DNA from: Mesorhizobium sp. LMG 17147
GTDB lineage: Bacteria > Pseudomonadota > Alphaproteobacteria > Rhizobiales > Rhizobiaceae
Assembly (NCBI RefSeq): GCF_024297145.1
Contig: NZ_JANCTC010000004.1
Span: forward strand, 124,001-188,000
Reading direction: 5' to 3'
Length of the DNA stretch: 64,000 bases
Shown here piece by piece: positions 17,022-31,365 of this stretch. Below the pieces are notes generated by a model. It saw only the letters and a list, made by a program, of their open reading frames with translations, was not told the origin of the DNA and did not search any database. The position numbers and the translations under genes are program-made. The first letter of the stretch is position 1; each line of letters opens with the position of its first letter.

Positions 17022-18269
17022 CTATCCAGGCTTTGCGGGTTCATCGGGATCGGCATTCCGCTTCGCCAACCGGGCAAAAACCGTCGAAGTGCGCAACAGC
17101 GCCGTAAAGCGGCTGCGATGGGTGGCCGGCACGGCGGAGCGCGCCTGCATCCGGTAAAGGATGACGGCCACGAAGATCGCATAGACGGTGGCGCTGAACA
17201 CGAACAGCGCGCTCGGCCCGAAAAATTGCATCACCGTCGAGGCTGCGAACGGCCCGCCGATGGCGCCGAAGGAATAAAACAGCATCAAGGCTGCGTTGAT
17301 CAGCACGAACTCGCCCTTGTCGGCGCGGTCGTTCGAATGCGCCGCCGACAGCGAATAGAGCGGCATGGCGAAGCAGCCGAAGATGAAGACGAGCAGGAAG
17401 TTGAGGAACGGGCTGCCGCCTGCTACGAACGCCAGGGCCAGTGCCGCCACCATCGCACAGCACGTCGTCATCAGCAGCACCGAGCGCCGGTCCCAGCGGT
17501 CGGAGAGATAGCCGAGCGGGTATTGGATGATGGCGCCGCCGAAAATGCCGACGCTGACGAAGGTGACGACGTCGGCGACAGACATGCCGATCTGCTCGGC
17601 ATAGACCGGCGACAGGGTGCGGAAAGCGCTGTTCGTGACGCCGACGGCGATACAGCCGAAGCAGCCGAGCGGCGAGATCCGCCAGACGCGGGCCAAATCG
17701 AGCTTGACCTCTTCGGGCGGGGCAGGATTGGAACGGTCGCCGAGCGACACCGGCACCAGCGAGAGCGTGATCATGATCGACATGATGGCGAAGATGGCAA
17801 AGCCGCCGGCGCCGAAGATCGGGATCAGGAACTGGGCGCCCGTCACCGAGCCGATGTCGACCATCCGGTAGATGGCAAGCACCCGCGCCCGGTCGGTGTT
17901 GGTGACGCCGGAATTCAGCCAGGCTTCCATGATTGTGAACAAGCCGGCAAAGCAGAACCCGCCGGCAAAGCGCACGGCGCACCACATCACCGGATCGATG
18001 ACCAGCACCAGAAGCAGCGTCCCCGCCGAGGCGATCGCCGCCAGTGCCGAAAAGGCGCGCACATGGCCGACGGACTTCATGATGCGGGTAACGGCCAGGC
18101 AGCCAAGCAAAAAGCCGGCGAAATAGAACGTGCCAATCAGGCCGATCGACGAAGCGGGAAAACCCTCCTGCGCACCACGCAGCGCAATCAACGTGCTCTG
18201 CAGGCCGTTGCCGCCGAGCAGGATGCCGGCGGCGATCAGAAGGGGGATCAGCGGGCGGATGGAAGACAT
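17022..18269 (-). CDS. MFS transporter, YcaD/UMF1-like
   Basis: A 415-residue carrier with about 12 transmembrane segments in two halves joined by a loop near DRSNPAPPEEVKLD. MFS motif-A-like sequence is present in the second half (GYLSDRWDRRSVLLM). The line QSTLIALRGAQEGFPASSIG and FCFAGLFTIMEAWLNSGVTN resemble YcaD-type putative transporters; substrate unknown. The start is ATG 18269 (MSSIRPLIPLLIAAGILLGG), directly before helix 1. rnd follows on the same strand 73 bp downstream. Confidence 0.83.
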   Translation of the reverse strand: MSSIRPLIPLLIAAGILLGGNGLQSTLIALRGAQEGFPASSIGLIGTFYFAGFLLGCLAVTRIMKSVGHVRAFSALAAIASAGTLLLVLVIDPVMWCAVRFAGGFCFAGLFTIMEAWLNSGVTNTDRARVLAIYRMVDIGSVTGAQFLIPIFGAGGFAIFAIMSIMITLSLVPVSLGDRSNPAPPEEVKLDLARVWRISPLGCFGCIAVGVTNSAFRTLSPVYAEQIGMSVADVVTFVSVGIFGGAIIQYPLGYLSDRWDRRSVLLMTTCCAMVAALALAFVAGGSPFLNFLLVFIFGCFAMPLYSLSAAHSNDRADKGEFVLINAALMLFYSFGAIGGPFAASTVMQFFGPSALFVFSATVYAIFVAVILYRMQARSAVPATHRSRFTALLRTSTVFARLAKRNADPDEPAKPG

Positions 18270-18523
18270 GAAGGAAAGCCTGTCGTTGATCCCTTCTTGA
18301 ACCATCGCCTTCGCCAATGCCAGCGGCAATTCCCTGTGGCATTGGGGCCAGCCGGGGCTGCCGCGTGGCGCGGACCCTCCGTGTTGGAACCAAGGCGTAT
18401 CTTTGTAGTTCAGTGCTGGTGGGCGAATACGCGTCTTGTGAGCTGCCGGTGTGCGGAGACGGTGTTGGGCATCGATGTGGTTTCTGCTGCCCGGCCTGAA
18501 GCTCCAAAGGGAGGTCCGCCATC

Positions 18524-19792
18524 ATGAAATTTCATTCCGCATCTGCGGCATTTGCCGTGGCCGCAGTTCTGGCGGCCGGGCCGGCGCGGGCTGTCGACCT
18601 CGCCATGGTGTCCGGCGATACCGGCAACGGCCAGAGAATCCTTCGCGAGATCCTCGATCAATACGAGAAGAAGACCGGCAACAAGGTTAGCGTCGTTCCG
18701 CTGCCTCCGTCGGCGACGGACCAGTTTGGCCAATACCGGCTCTGGCTCGCCGCCGGAAGCAGCGACGTCGATGTCTATCAAACGGACATCATCTGGGCCC
18801 CCCAGCTTGCAAGGCAGTTCATCGACCTGACCGAAGCGACCAAGGATGTCGTTGGCGCCCATTTCCCATCGATCATCAAATCGCAGACCGTGGACCGCAA
18901 GCTGGTCGCCTTGCCGATATTCACCGACGCTCCGGCGCTCTACTACCGCAAGGATCTCCTCGACAAATACGGCGCCAGGGTCCCGGCCAGCTGGGCCGAG
19001 CTTGCCGACACCGCCAAGCTTGTCATGGACAAGGAGCGCGACGCCGGCAGCAAGGACATGTGGGGCTTCGTTTTCCAGGGCAACGCCTATGAGGGGCTGA
19101 CCTGCGATGCACTCGAATGGGTGAAGTCGAACGGCGGCGGCCAGATTATCGAGCCGGATGGCACGATCTCCATCAACAATCCGCAAGCAGCTGCGGCGCT
19201 GGAAATGGCGAGGAGCTGGGTGGGAACCATCTCGCCGCCCGGCGTTCTGGCCTATCAGGAAGAAGAGTCGCGCGGAGTCTGGCAGACAGGCAACGCCGTC
19301 TTCATGCGCAACTGGCCCTACGCCTACGCGCTTGGCAACAGCGAAAGCTCCCCCATCAAAGGCAAGTTCGAGGTGACCACGCTGCCGCCGGGGTCGGGCG
19401 AGGGCGCCCGCCCGGCAGCAACGCTTGGCGGCTGGAATCTCGCGGTTTCCAAATATTCGAAGAACCCGGATGCAGCGATCGATCTGGTCAAATGGATCGC
19501 CTCGCCGCAGATGCAGAAGTACCGCGCCTTGAAGGGGGCATATCTGCCGACCATCCAGGCACTCTATGACGATGCCGACATCGCCAGCGCCCAGCCGGTG
19601 ATTCCGCGCTGGAAGGAAGTCGTCCTCAACGCGGTGCCGCGTCCCTCGGCCCAAGCCAAGAGCAGGTACAATGAGGCATCGAGCGAGTTCTGGACCGCCG
19701 TCCACAACACCATTTCCGGCGAGGGCACGGCCGCCGACAACCTTGCCGATCTGGAGTTCTCCTTGACCAGGCTCAAAGGCACCGCCTGGTGA
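18524..19792 (+). CDS. Sugar ABC transporter substrate-binding protein (ThuE/MalE-like)
   Basis: This 422-residue periplasmic protein has a signal peptide ending ARA/VDLAMV and the family-1 extracellular binding fold (SDVDVYQTDIIWAPQLARQF, PIFTDAPALYYRKDLLDKYG, TLGGWNLAVSKYSKNPDAAI). It most resembles binding proteins for trehalose, maltose or sucrose (ThuE, AglE), so a disaccharide is the likely ligand. Two permease genes follow, the first overlapping its stop codon. No ATPase gene follows, which is unusual for this operon type. A GGGAGG ribosome site precedes ATG 18524. Confidence 0.92.
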   Translation: MKFHSASAAFAVAAVLAAGPARAVDLAMVSGDTGNGQRILREILDQYEKKTGNKVSVVPLPPSATDQFGQYRLWLAAGSSDVDVYQTDIIWAPQLARQFIDLTEATKDVVGAHFPSIIKSQTVDRKLVALPIFTDAPALYYRKDLLDKYGARVPASWAELADTAKLVMDKERDAGSKDMWGFVFQGNAYEGLTCDALEWVKSNGGGQIIEPDGTISINNPQAAAALEMARSWVGTISPPGVLAYQEEESRGVWQTGNAVFMRNWPYAYALGNSESSPIKGKFEVTTLPPGSGEGARPAATLGGWNLAVSKYSKNPDAAIDLVKWIASPQMQKYRALKGAYLPTIQALYDDADIASAQPVIPRWKEVVLNAVPRPSAQAKSRYNEASSEFWTAVHNTISGEGTAADNLADLEFSLTRLKGTAW

Positions 19793-20733
19793 CCTCGCCG
19801 CACTCAGGCTCGCTGCTGGCGCGTCAGCGTGTGCGATCGGCATGGCTGCTGCTTGCCCCGATGCTCATCGTGCTCGCCGCCGTTGCCGGCTGGCCGTTGA
19901 TGCGCACGATCTATTTCGGCTTCACCGATGCCTCGCTCGCCGACCTCGAAGCCCGCCGCTGGGTTGGCTTCGCCAACTATTTCTCCGTCGTGCAAATGCC
20001 GAGCGGCCGCGTCATCTACGACGGGCTGCTCGCCGATCCGGTCTGGTGGCGCGCTGTCTGGAACACCGTGCGCTTCGCGGTGATTTCGGTGACCTGCGAG
20101 ACGGTGCTCGGCATGATCGTCGCGCTGGTGCTCAACGCCAGGTTTCGCGGCCGCGGTATCGTACGTGCCGCGATTCTAATCCCTTGGGCCATCCCGACGA
20201 TCGTCTCGGCGAAAATGTGGCAGTGGATGCTCAACGACCAATTCGGCATCATCAACGACGTCCTGCTCAAGCTCGGCCTGATCAGTACAAAAATCGCCTG
20301 GACCGCCAGCGCCGACACGGCGATGGTCGCCGTCCTCGTTGTCGATATCTGGAAAGCGACCCCGTTCATGGCGCTTCTCATTCTCGCCGGCCTCCAGATG
20401 CTTCCACAAGAAATCTACGAGGTCGCCAAGCTCGACGGCGTCGGCGCGTGGAGAGTTTTCTGGAAGATCACCTTGCCGCTCATCCGACCGGCGTTGATGG
20501 TGGCCATGATCTTTCGCGGTCTCGATGCCCTGCGCATCTTCGATCTGATCTACGTGCTTACGCCAAACAACATACACACCAAGTCGATGTCGGTGTTTGC
20601 CCGCGAGAGCCTGTTTGAGTTCGACAAATTCGCTTCCGGTTCCGCCGCCTCGACGTTGCTCTTCCTTATCCTCGCTCTACTGACCATGCTCGTTCTTTGG
20701 CTCGGCCGGATAAGACTGGACAAGGACTATTGA
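19789..20733 (+). CDS. Sugar ABC transporter permease (MalF/ThuF-like)
   Basis: A 314-residue inner-membrane permease with six or more helices and the EAA loop that docks the ATPase (EIYEVAKLDGVGAWRVFWKI, then LPLIRPALMVA). It starts at GTG 19789 overlapping the binding-protein stop by 4 bp, indicating translational coupling. It should pair with the next gene product to form the channel of a CUT1-type sugar importer. Confidence 0.92.
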   Translation: MTSPHSGSLLARQRVRSAWLLLAPMLIVLAAVAGWPLMRTIYFGFTDASLADLEARRWVGFANYFSVVQMPSGRVIYDGLLADPVWWRAVWNTVRFAVISVTCETVLGMIVALVLNARFRGRGIVRAAILIPWAIPTIVSAKMWQWMLNDQFGIINDVLLKLGLISTKIAWTASADTAMVAVLVVDIWKATPFMALLILAGLQMLPQEIYEVAKLDGVGAWRVFWKITLPLIRPALMVAMIFRGLDALRIFDLIYVLTPNNIHTKSMSVFARESLFEFDKFASGSAASTLLFLILALLTMLVLWLGRIRLDKDY

Positions 20734-20752
20734 TCATGGGGGGCTAGTGACC

Positions 20753-21577
<825 letters not shown>

Positions 21578-21663
21578 GGGTGGTGAACCTCTCGTCTGAC
21601 GACGATGAAGACCGGCAGCATCAGCGTCGACCCGGCAAAAATGGCTTAAGCTGTTTCTGGAAT

Positions 21664-22065
21664 TTAGAATTTCAGCGACCCTGCATGGGAGATGAACGCT
21701 TCAATGCTGTCCTTTGGGTAGCCAAGAAGAGTTCCTTCTAGCCTCGCTAAATCATTCCTTGTGAACACGTCAAAGGCTTCTCCGTCGCGGCACATTTGAG
21801 AGATCAACAGGCTGAGCTTGCAGCGCCATTCCTCTGTCGGCAGGCAGTAGCGGCGTTCTTCCACAGAAGTTCCAGGGTCAATGTAGGAGAATTTGAGAAT
21901 ATGGCCGTCATCGACAAAGGGTTTGAAAAGCGCGTCGCCAATATCGCCGGCGTCCATGCCTGGTTCCGCTGCGAACAAGGCCATTGGTTTCTCGCCCTGA
22001 AGCATCATTTCCAATTCGCGGCCATTGTGTGGCCCAACACCCGGTGGGAGCGTGCGTTTTGGCAT
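21664..22065 (-). CDS. Conserved-looking hypothetical protein, 133 aa
   Basis: A soluble 133-residue protein beginning MPKRTLPPGVGPHNGRELEM. ATG 22065 is chosen because GGAGA lies seven bases upstream; the frame is open to 22203. It contains MLQGEKPMALFAAEPG and FVDDGHILKFSYIDPGTSVE, followed by a helical C-terminal half, with no transmembrane helix and no signal peptide. The composition is less GC-skewed than neighbouring genes. I do not recognise the family. It lies between the sugar importer and aspS, convergent with the former. Confidence 0.65.
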   Translation of the reverse strand: MPKRTLPPGVGPHNGRELEMMLQGEKPMALFAAEPGMDAGDIGDALFKPFVDDGHILKFSYIDPGTSVEERRYCLPTEEWRCKLSLLISQMCRDGEAFDVFTRNDLARLEGTLLGYPKDSIEAFISHAGSLKF

Positions 22066-22287
22066 CAAGCGTCTCCAAATCGTTTGACGAAGGGATCGTC
22101 CCAAGAAACACTTTTTGCAGCAACGCGCCATGGGCGCCAAAGGCTTCAACCCTAAAGGTCGGGCCAGAGATGCCCCAAGCGCCGCTTGCCTTGACAAATG
22201 CACCCTCTCATGTGCTTTTCGCGCAAATTTTCAGGCTGGGCCATCATGCCTCGGCCGTAACCCAACATCCGGACTTTAAGAATGACA

Positions 22288-24078
<1,791 letters not shown>

Positions 24079-24110
24079 GAAACGCTCCGAACCGATGCTG
24101 TTGATCCATA

Positions 24111-24139
24111 AAAAAGCCCGGCATCGCTGCCGGGCTTTT
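24111..24139. terminator. Rho-independent terminator, bidirectional
   Basis: The hairpin AAAAAGCCCGGCA..TGCCGGGCTTTT lies between the convergent aspS and exported-protein genes. It has an 8-bp GC-rich stem with A and T tails on the two sides, so it can act for both genes. Confidence 0.9.
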
Positions 24140-24154
24140 GCTTTGGGATCTCGG

Positions 24155-25348
24155 TCAGTCTTCGTTTGCCGTAACCGTCACGCCAAGCGTTTTCGGCAGG
24201 TCGAGCGGGTTGGACATGGCGCCCGCCATGATCAGCGCGAACGGCACCGCCGCCGGCGGCTCGGCCGAGACCTCGATGCTTTGCGGATCGTCGAGGAACT
24301 TATTGACCGCAGCCGACACCTGCGCCGTCAGTTCCGGATTGTTGAGCTGCGCCATGCCGAAGGGCACGATCGCCTTGGCCTGGTTGGCAATGTCCTTGCC
24401 GGACATGCCTTGCTGCTTGCCGGCATAATCGAGCACCTTTTTGGTCAGCGAATCGTCGTCGAAGCGGATCGAGGCGCTGTTGAACGAAAGCTGCTGCAGC
24501 AGCCCGAGCATGGCCATGCCTTGCGCCGAATTGTCGGCGCCTTCGGGCTGCGCCGCCATCTTCTTCTGCATCTCCTGCAGTGATTTGATGACGTCCAGCG
24601 TGTAGCCGCCGAGATCGAAGGTCATGCCGAGCGTGCCGGCATTGTCGACCGATATTTCGTATTTCGACAGGTCCATCCTGCCGTCGGTAGGCTGCCAGGT
24701 GCCTTCCATCTCCAGATTGCCTGTTATGTTCTGGTAGCCGAGCGCGTTGATGACTTCCTTGGACTTCGGATCTTCGACCAGTGTCAGGTCGGCAGTGAAT
24801 TTTTCCGTGGTGCCGGAAAACGCCATGGCCTTGCCGTCGGCCGGCGGCGTGATTGCGATGGCAAGCCCGTCCATCGAGAACGCAGTCTTGTCAGCCACTT
24901 TGACTGTCATGTTGTCGAGCTCGGCCGATTTGTACATCATCAGCGAGCCCAGCGGACCGGTTGCGCCTTCGGCCGGAACCGTCATGTCGTGGATGACGAA
25001 AGGGCTGAGATTGAGCGTGACGCCATCTTCGCTGTGCTCGAATGGCGACGTCGATACGGTCGCGATTTGATAGCCGCCATTGGCTTCGGTCACGCCTTCA
25101 AGCTTGACGTCGCCGATCTTGAGCGCCTCCTTTTCGGCCGCAGGTTTGACCGCTACGCCTTGCAGAACCATGCTGGAGGTGTCGCCGGTTACTCCGGTCC
25201 AGGAGAGGTCGACACCTTGGGCGGCGAGGGCAGCCTTCAGCCGGTCGGCGACCGCGGTATCCTGGGCGAATGCCGCATTCAGCGGCAGCGCCAGCAAAAA
25301 GGTCGAAAAAGCCAGTCTTTTAATAAGTGTCGAGTGTCTGATCGTCAT
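24155..25348 (-). CDS. Exported protein of unknown function, 397 aa
   Basis: A signal peptide (MTIRHSTLIKRLAFSTFLLA, cleavage near AFA/QDT) is followed by a long beta-rich soluble region with repeated short strands, such as GVTGDTSSMVLQGVAVKPAA and ITGNLEMEGTWQPTDGRMDL. This pattern is like periplasmic lipid- or protein-binding repeat proteins of the AsmA/DUF945 kind, but I cannot place it firmly. GGGGAG seven bases before ATG 25348 fixes the start. It is convergent with aspS. A role in the envelope is inferred only from export and fold style. Confidence 0.72.
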   Translation of the reverse strand: MTIRHSTLIKRLAFSTFLLALPLNAAFAQDTAVADRLKAALAAQGVDLSWTGVTGDTSSMVLQGVAVKPAAEKEALKIGDVKLEGVTEANGGYQIATVSTSPFEHSEDGVTLNLSPFVIHDMTVPAEGATGPLGSLMMYKSAELDNMTVKVADKTAFSMDGLAIAITPPADGKAMAFSGTTEKFTADLTLVEDPKSKEVINALGYQNITGNLEMEGTWQPTDGRMDLSKYEISVDNAGTLGMTFDLGGYTLDVIKSLQEMQKKMAAQPEGADNSAQGMAMLGLLQQLSFNSASIRFDDDSLTKKVLDYAGKQQGMSGKDIANQAKAIVPFGMAQLNNPELTAQVSAAVNKFLDDPQSIEVSAEPPAAVPFALIMAGAMSNPLDLPKTLGVTVTANED

Positions 25349-25717
25349 CGAGAGCTCCCCTGAGAGTGTCTTGAAATTCTTTTCAAATCGTCGCGTCGTC
25401 ACCATTCGGCGACGAACTGGACCGGAAAAAGGCGGGCCTCGGCACAATGATGGAAAATCGCGGCCAAAGGCAAACCCGATCCATCAGGCTTGCGATAGAA
25501 GCAGGATGTAACGGGTTGATGTTGGCCGGCGTCGCGACGCTTCCAATTCCTGTTGCATAATGGACGTCGCGCAAAGTGTGCTGCGGTTTTGCGATGACGA
25601 CATGCATCAAAACAAGGACCTAAAGCGTCGCATGAGGCCGGTCGAACGCGACGCACTTTAGGAGGAGGCATACCGGTGCCTCTTGCCGCGAATCACCCGC
25701 TCGGCTAGTGGCAGCCC
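25349..25717. other. Intergenic region before parC
   Basis: Apart from an inverted repeat at 25619-25662, I see nothing supported here. It holds the upstream regions of the divergent exported-protein and parC genes. Confidence 0.5.
25619..25662. repeat. Inverted repeat CCTAAAGCGTCGC type
   Basis: The arms CCTAAAGCGTCGC and GCGACGCACTTTAGG surround a 16-bp loop. This is a common intergenic palindrome class in rhizobia. It lies 56 bp upstream of parC. Confidence 0.6.
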
Positions 25718-27970
<2,253 letters not shown>

Positions 27971-27974
27971 AGCG

Positions 27975-28162
27975 GTATCTCCCCCCTTGAGGGGGAGATG
28001 TCGCCGAAGGCGACAGAGGGGGTCGGAACGTCCAGACACGACCCTTATCGCAGACGGAGGAGACTGGCGCCTCACGTATCGCAGACAGAGGAGGCTGGCG
28101 TCTCACGCTCGGCGACCCCCTCTGGCCTGCCGGCCATCTCCTCCTCAAGGGGGGAGATTAGC
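27975..28162. repeat. Palindromic repeat with 31-bp tandem core
   Basis: The outer arms (TCTCCCCCCTTGAGG and its inverse CCTCAAGGGGGGAGA) belong to the same class as the 11360 element. Inside are two imperfect tandem 31-bp units at 28047-28077 and 28078-28108, each beginning ATCGCAGAC. It sits between parC and the AI-2E-family gene. Confidence 0.75.
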
Positions 28163-28250
28163 AGCTTCACCCAAACATTTGGAATGTCGTCACGATTGCT
28201 GCACTATATCAGTGCATAAGCGACGCTATGGGCCAGGGAGAATTGGGCGC

Positions 28251-29471
28251 TTGAAGGAAGTCAGGATACAGAAGCCGGAGCGGCAGCAGCGCCTGTTTGG
28301 CCTGTCGACGCCGCTCAGGGCCGCTGTCATTCCGCCGCTGTCGGCGGCGCGCTGGCTCCTGGTGCTGATCGTTGCCGCTGGCGTTTACTTCTTCCACGGC
28401 TTCCTGTTTCCGGTCCTTGCCGCCCTGGTGATCGCCTTCGCCAGCTGGCCGCTCTACCGACGGCTGCTCGCCGGCGTCGGCGGCAACCGCACGATCGCGG
28501 CGACGCTTGCGATCTTGTTCATCCTAACCTTCCTGGTGGTGCCGATCGCGCTTGCCGGCACCTACGCCATCAATGAGGTGCGCGAATGGGTCAACTGGTC
28601 GATCGAGACCAACCGCTACGGTGCGCCGACGCCGCACTGGATCGCCACCATGCCGGTGGTGGGCGAATGGCTCAATGAACAATGGACGGTTAACGTTGGC
28701 CACCCTGGCGGTATCGGCGAACTGATCCAGCTGATCAGCGGCGCCAATATCGGCAGCATCTACCGCGGCGTGCTTGCCGCGGGCGGCAGCGCCTTCGGCC
28801 TTTTGCTGACGCTGCTGTTCATGATGATCGCGCTGTTCTTCGCCTATCGCGACGGCGAGCATTTCGCCGGACAGGTCGATCGCCTCGGCGAACGCATCCT
28901 GCCGGCCAGATGGGAACGGATCTCACGCGTGGTGCCGGCGACGATCTCCTCGACGGTGACCGGCATGACTGTTATCGCCATCGGCGAAGGGCTGGTGCTG
29001 GGTATCGCTTACTGGTTGGCCGGCGTGCCGTCGCCGGTGACGCTCGGCGCGCTGACCGGCATCATGGCGCTGATCCCCGGCGGCGCGCCCCTGTCCTTCA
29101 CGCTGGTCTCGATCTATCTCGCTGCCAGCGGCTCGCCGATGGCCGGGCTGGCACTGTTCATCTGGGGCGCGGTCGAACTCTTCATCGTCGACAAGACATT
29201 GCGCCCGAAGCTGGTCGGCGGGCCGATAAAGCTGCCCTTCCTGCCAACCTTTTTCGGCCTGATCGGCGGCGTCAAGACGATGGGTTTTCTCGGACTGTTC
29301 ATAGGCCCGGTGCTGATGGCCCTGCTGGTCGCAATCTGGCGCGAATGGCTGCGCGAAGTGGAACTGACCGATGAACTCGCTGCCGCCGAACCGGCGGAGC
29401 ACGATGACGCGCCGCCGCAGATCGAAATTGTTGCCGAGCGCGCGGCCGCGAAAAAGAATCAGGCCGGGTGA
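28251..29471 (+). CDS. AI-2E family transporter (TqsA/YdiK-like permease)
   Basis: This 406-residue membrane protein has about eight helices and the family regions VLAALVIAFASWPLYRRLL, TGIMALIPGGAPLSFTLVSI and KTLRPKLVGGPIKLPFLPTF. Members export autoinducer-2 or act as Na+(Li+)/H+ antiporters; most have no known substrate. The start is TTG 28251, with GGGAGAA nine bases upstream; in-frame sequence upstream is the palindromic repeat. An Asp/Glu/Ala-rich tail ends the protein. The gene overlaps the convergent EamA pseudogene by 13 bp. Confidence 0.85.
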   Translation: MKEVRIQKPERQQRLFGLSTPLRAAVIPPLSAARWLLVLIVAAGVYFFHGFLFPVLAALVIAFASWPLYRRLLAGVGGNRTIAATLAILFILTFLVVPIALAGTYAINEVREWVNWSIETNRYGAPTPHWIATMPVVGEWLNEQWTVNVGHPGGIGELIQLISGANIGSIYRGVLAAGGSAFGLLLTLLFMMIALFFAYRDGEHFAGQVDRLGERILPARWERISRVVPATISSTVTGMTVIAIGEGLVLGIAYWLAGVPSPVTLGALTGIMALIPGGAPLSFTLVSIYLAASGSPMAGLALFIWGAVELFIVDKTLRPKLVGGPIKLPFLPTFFGLIGGVKTMGFLGLFIGPVLMALLVAIWREWLREVELTDELAAAEPAEHDDAPPQIEIVAERAAAKKNQAG

Positions 29472-30354
29472 CTGACGGCGAACGTGGCGCGGCGTTTGCG
29501 CCCCTCGTGCAACTGCCAGAGCGAATGGCCGATCAAAGTCATGATTAGGATCGCGCCGCCGATCAGGCTGTTGCGCGACGGCGCTTCGGCGAAGATCATC
29601 CACACCCAGACCGGTGCCAGCACGGTTTCAAGCAGGTAGAACATCGCCACCTCCGGCCCGGAGATGTATTTCGGGCCGTTGGCGAGGCAGAAGAACGAGA
29701 TCGGCATGATGACGGCACCGTTGAAAACGATCCACCATGGCGCGTTGACGTGAAAACCCACCTTGGAAACCATCAGGGCGGCGACGGCCAGCGGCAGGAC
29801 CACTCCGATCAGCGCCGTGAAACCCATATCCTTGCCGCTTGCGCGCGAGATAGTAATGGCCGCTGCGATCATGAAAGCCGAGCATAGCGCCATCAGGTCG
29901 CCGAAGAGATGTCCGGTCCAACGGAATCGCCGACAATGATCGTCACGCCGACGATCATCAGTGCCAGCGCTGCAAGCGTCAGGGGCCGTGGCCTCTCCTT
30001 CAGGAACAGCCATGACAAAAGGGCCGCGAACATGGTTGTGAAGGCCAGGATGAAAACGAGGTTGGCGGTCGAGGTGTTGTAGACGCCGGTGATGAAGGCG
30101 ATCGAGCCGAGCCCGTAGAGGGCGGCAACGATGAGCCCTGACCAGCCCGGGATAAGCTGCGGCGCCTTTGCGCTCAGCGAGCGCCAGACGGCCCAGATGA
30201 TGAGCGTGGCGACCAAGGTCGTACCGGTGCGCAACAGCAGGATCGTCCATGCCTCGCCATCGGCGAGCCGGATCAGCGGAATGTCGACCGTCAGCGTCAG
30301 CCCGCCGATGGCGGTGATCAGAAGGCCTCTCTGGTGGTCGTTGTGGGAAGACAT
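29459..30354 (-). pseudogene. EamA/DMT-family permease with a frameshift
   Basis: The N-terminal half (MSSHNDHQRGLLITAIGGLT to about VTIIVGDSVGPD) reads from 30354 in one frame. The C-terminal half (GHLFGDLMALCSAFMIAAAI to the end) continues in another frame, switching near 29911-29918. Inserting one G in the CCGGA run would join them into an intact ten-helix drug/metabolite-type carrier of about 298 residues with two EamA domains. As given, the gene would yield only a truncated protein ending DISSAT. A sequencing error cannot be excluded. The substrate cannot be predicted. Confidence 0.85.
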
Positions 30355-30475
30355 GCGGCAATTCTCGCGTAGGCTTGGAGGCGCAAAATTGACCCGGCCG
30401 GTTTTCCAGCCGATCGGCCGGAAGCCCAGCGGCATCCTCCTCGAAACAATTAAGAGTGAATACCGAAAGCGAAGA

Positions 30476-31240
30476 TCAGCGCGAAACCGCTTCGTGATTG
30501 TAGCGTTCCCAACCTTTCGGGCCGAGATGCTCCTGCGGCTGGAAGCGCATCTTATAATTCATCTTGCGCGAGCCGTTGACCCAGTAACCCAGGTAGACAT
30601 GGGGCAGGCCCATCGCCCTGGCGCGGGCGATGTGGTCGAGGATCATGAAGGTGCCGAGCGAGCGGTCCTCGAAGTCCGGGTTGAAGTAGGAATAGACCAT
30701 CGACAGGCCATCGGCCATCTTGTCGGTGAGCGCTACGGCGATCAGCTCGCCCTGGCCCTTGCCGGTGATGAAGCTGTCGGGTCCGCGGCGACGGTATTCG
30801 ATGACCTTGGTGTCGACATGGGTATCCTCGACCATCATGGCGTAGTCGAGCACGGTCATGTCGGACATGCCGCCACGGCGGTGGCGGGCGTCGAGATAGC
30901 TGCGGAACAGCGAATATTGCTCGGTGGAGGGCTCGGCGTCGTGCATGGCGCCGACCAGATCCGAATTATGCTGTATGACGCGTTTCATGTTTCGGCTGGC
31001 GGTGAATTCCTGCGCCAGGATGCGCACCGACACACAGGCGCGGCAGGTCTCGCAAGCCGGCCTGTAAGCGATGTTCTGCGACCGCCTGAATCCACCCTGC
31101 GTCAACAGATCGTTCATCTCCGGGGCCTTGTCGCCGACCAGGTGTGTGAACACCTTGCGCTCGAACTGGCCCTCGAGATAGGGACATGGCGAGGGCGCGG
31201 TCAGAAAGAACTGCGGCGACTGGGTCGGGTGCTGCGTCAT
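30476..31240 (-). CDS. bpt: Aspartate/glutamate leucyltransferase (Bpt)
   Basis: This 254-residue enzyme transfers leucine from Leu-tRNA to N-terminal Asp or Glu of proteins, marking them for ClpS/ClpAP degradation in the N-end rule pathway. The N-terminal ATE domain has the cysteine cluster [12 protein letters not shown], and the C-terminal GNAT-like domain contains [20 protein letters not shown] and [17 protein letters not shown]. Alphaproteobacterial members of this ATE-type family are Bpt rather than eukaryote-like arginyltransferases. It lies upstream of nothing obvious; the RDD gene is on the same strand 125 bp before it. Confidence 0.93.
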   Translation of the reverse strand: MTQHPTQSPQFFLTAPSPCPYLEGQFERKVFTHLVGDKAPEMNDLLTQGGFRRSQNIAYRPACETCRACVSVRILAQEFTASRNMKRVIQHNSDLVGAMHDAEPSTEQYSLFRSYLDARHRRGGMSDMTVLDYAMMVEDTHVDTKVIEYRRRGPDSFITGKGQGELIAVALTDKMADGLSMVYSYFNPDFEDRSLGTFMILDHIARARAMGLPHVYLGYWVNGSRKMNYKMRFQPQEHLGPKGWERYNHEAVSR

Positions 31241-31365
31241 CGAGCCTTGGAAACACTCCTGCGAATCGCTCTACCTTTGGCGCGGACGCCGAAAAATTCA
31301 ACAGGATTGTGAAAGCCTGGTTGATTGGACGTCTTCACATTTGTGCGCAAAGGCTGCGCCCGCGC

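Noticed and set aside
18410..19843. 477-residue minus-strand frame opposite the sugar-binding protein
   Set aside because: It is the shadow of a real gene on the plus strand with a signal peptide and downstream partners.
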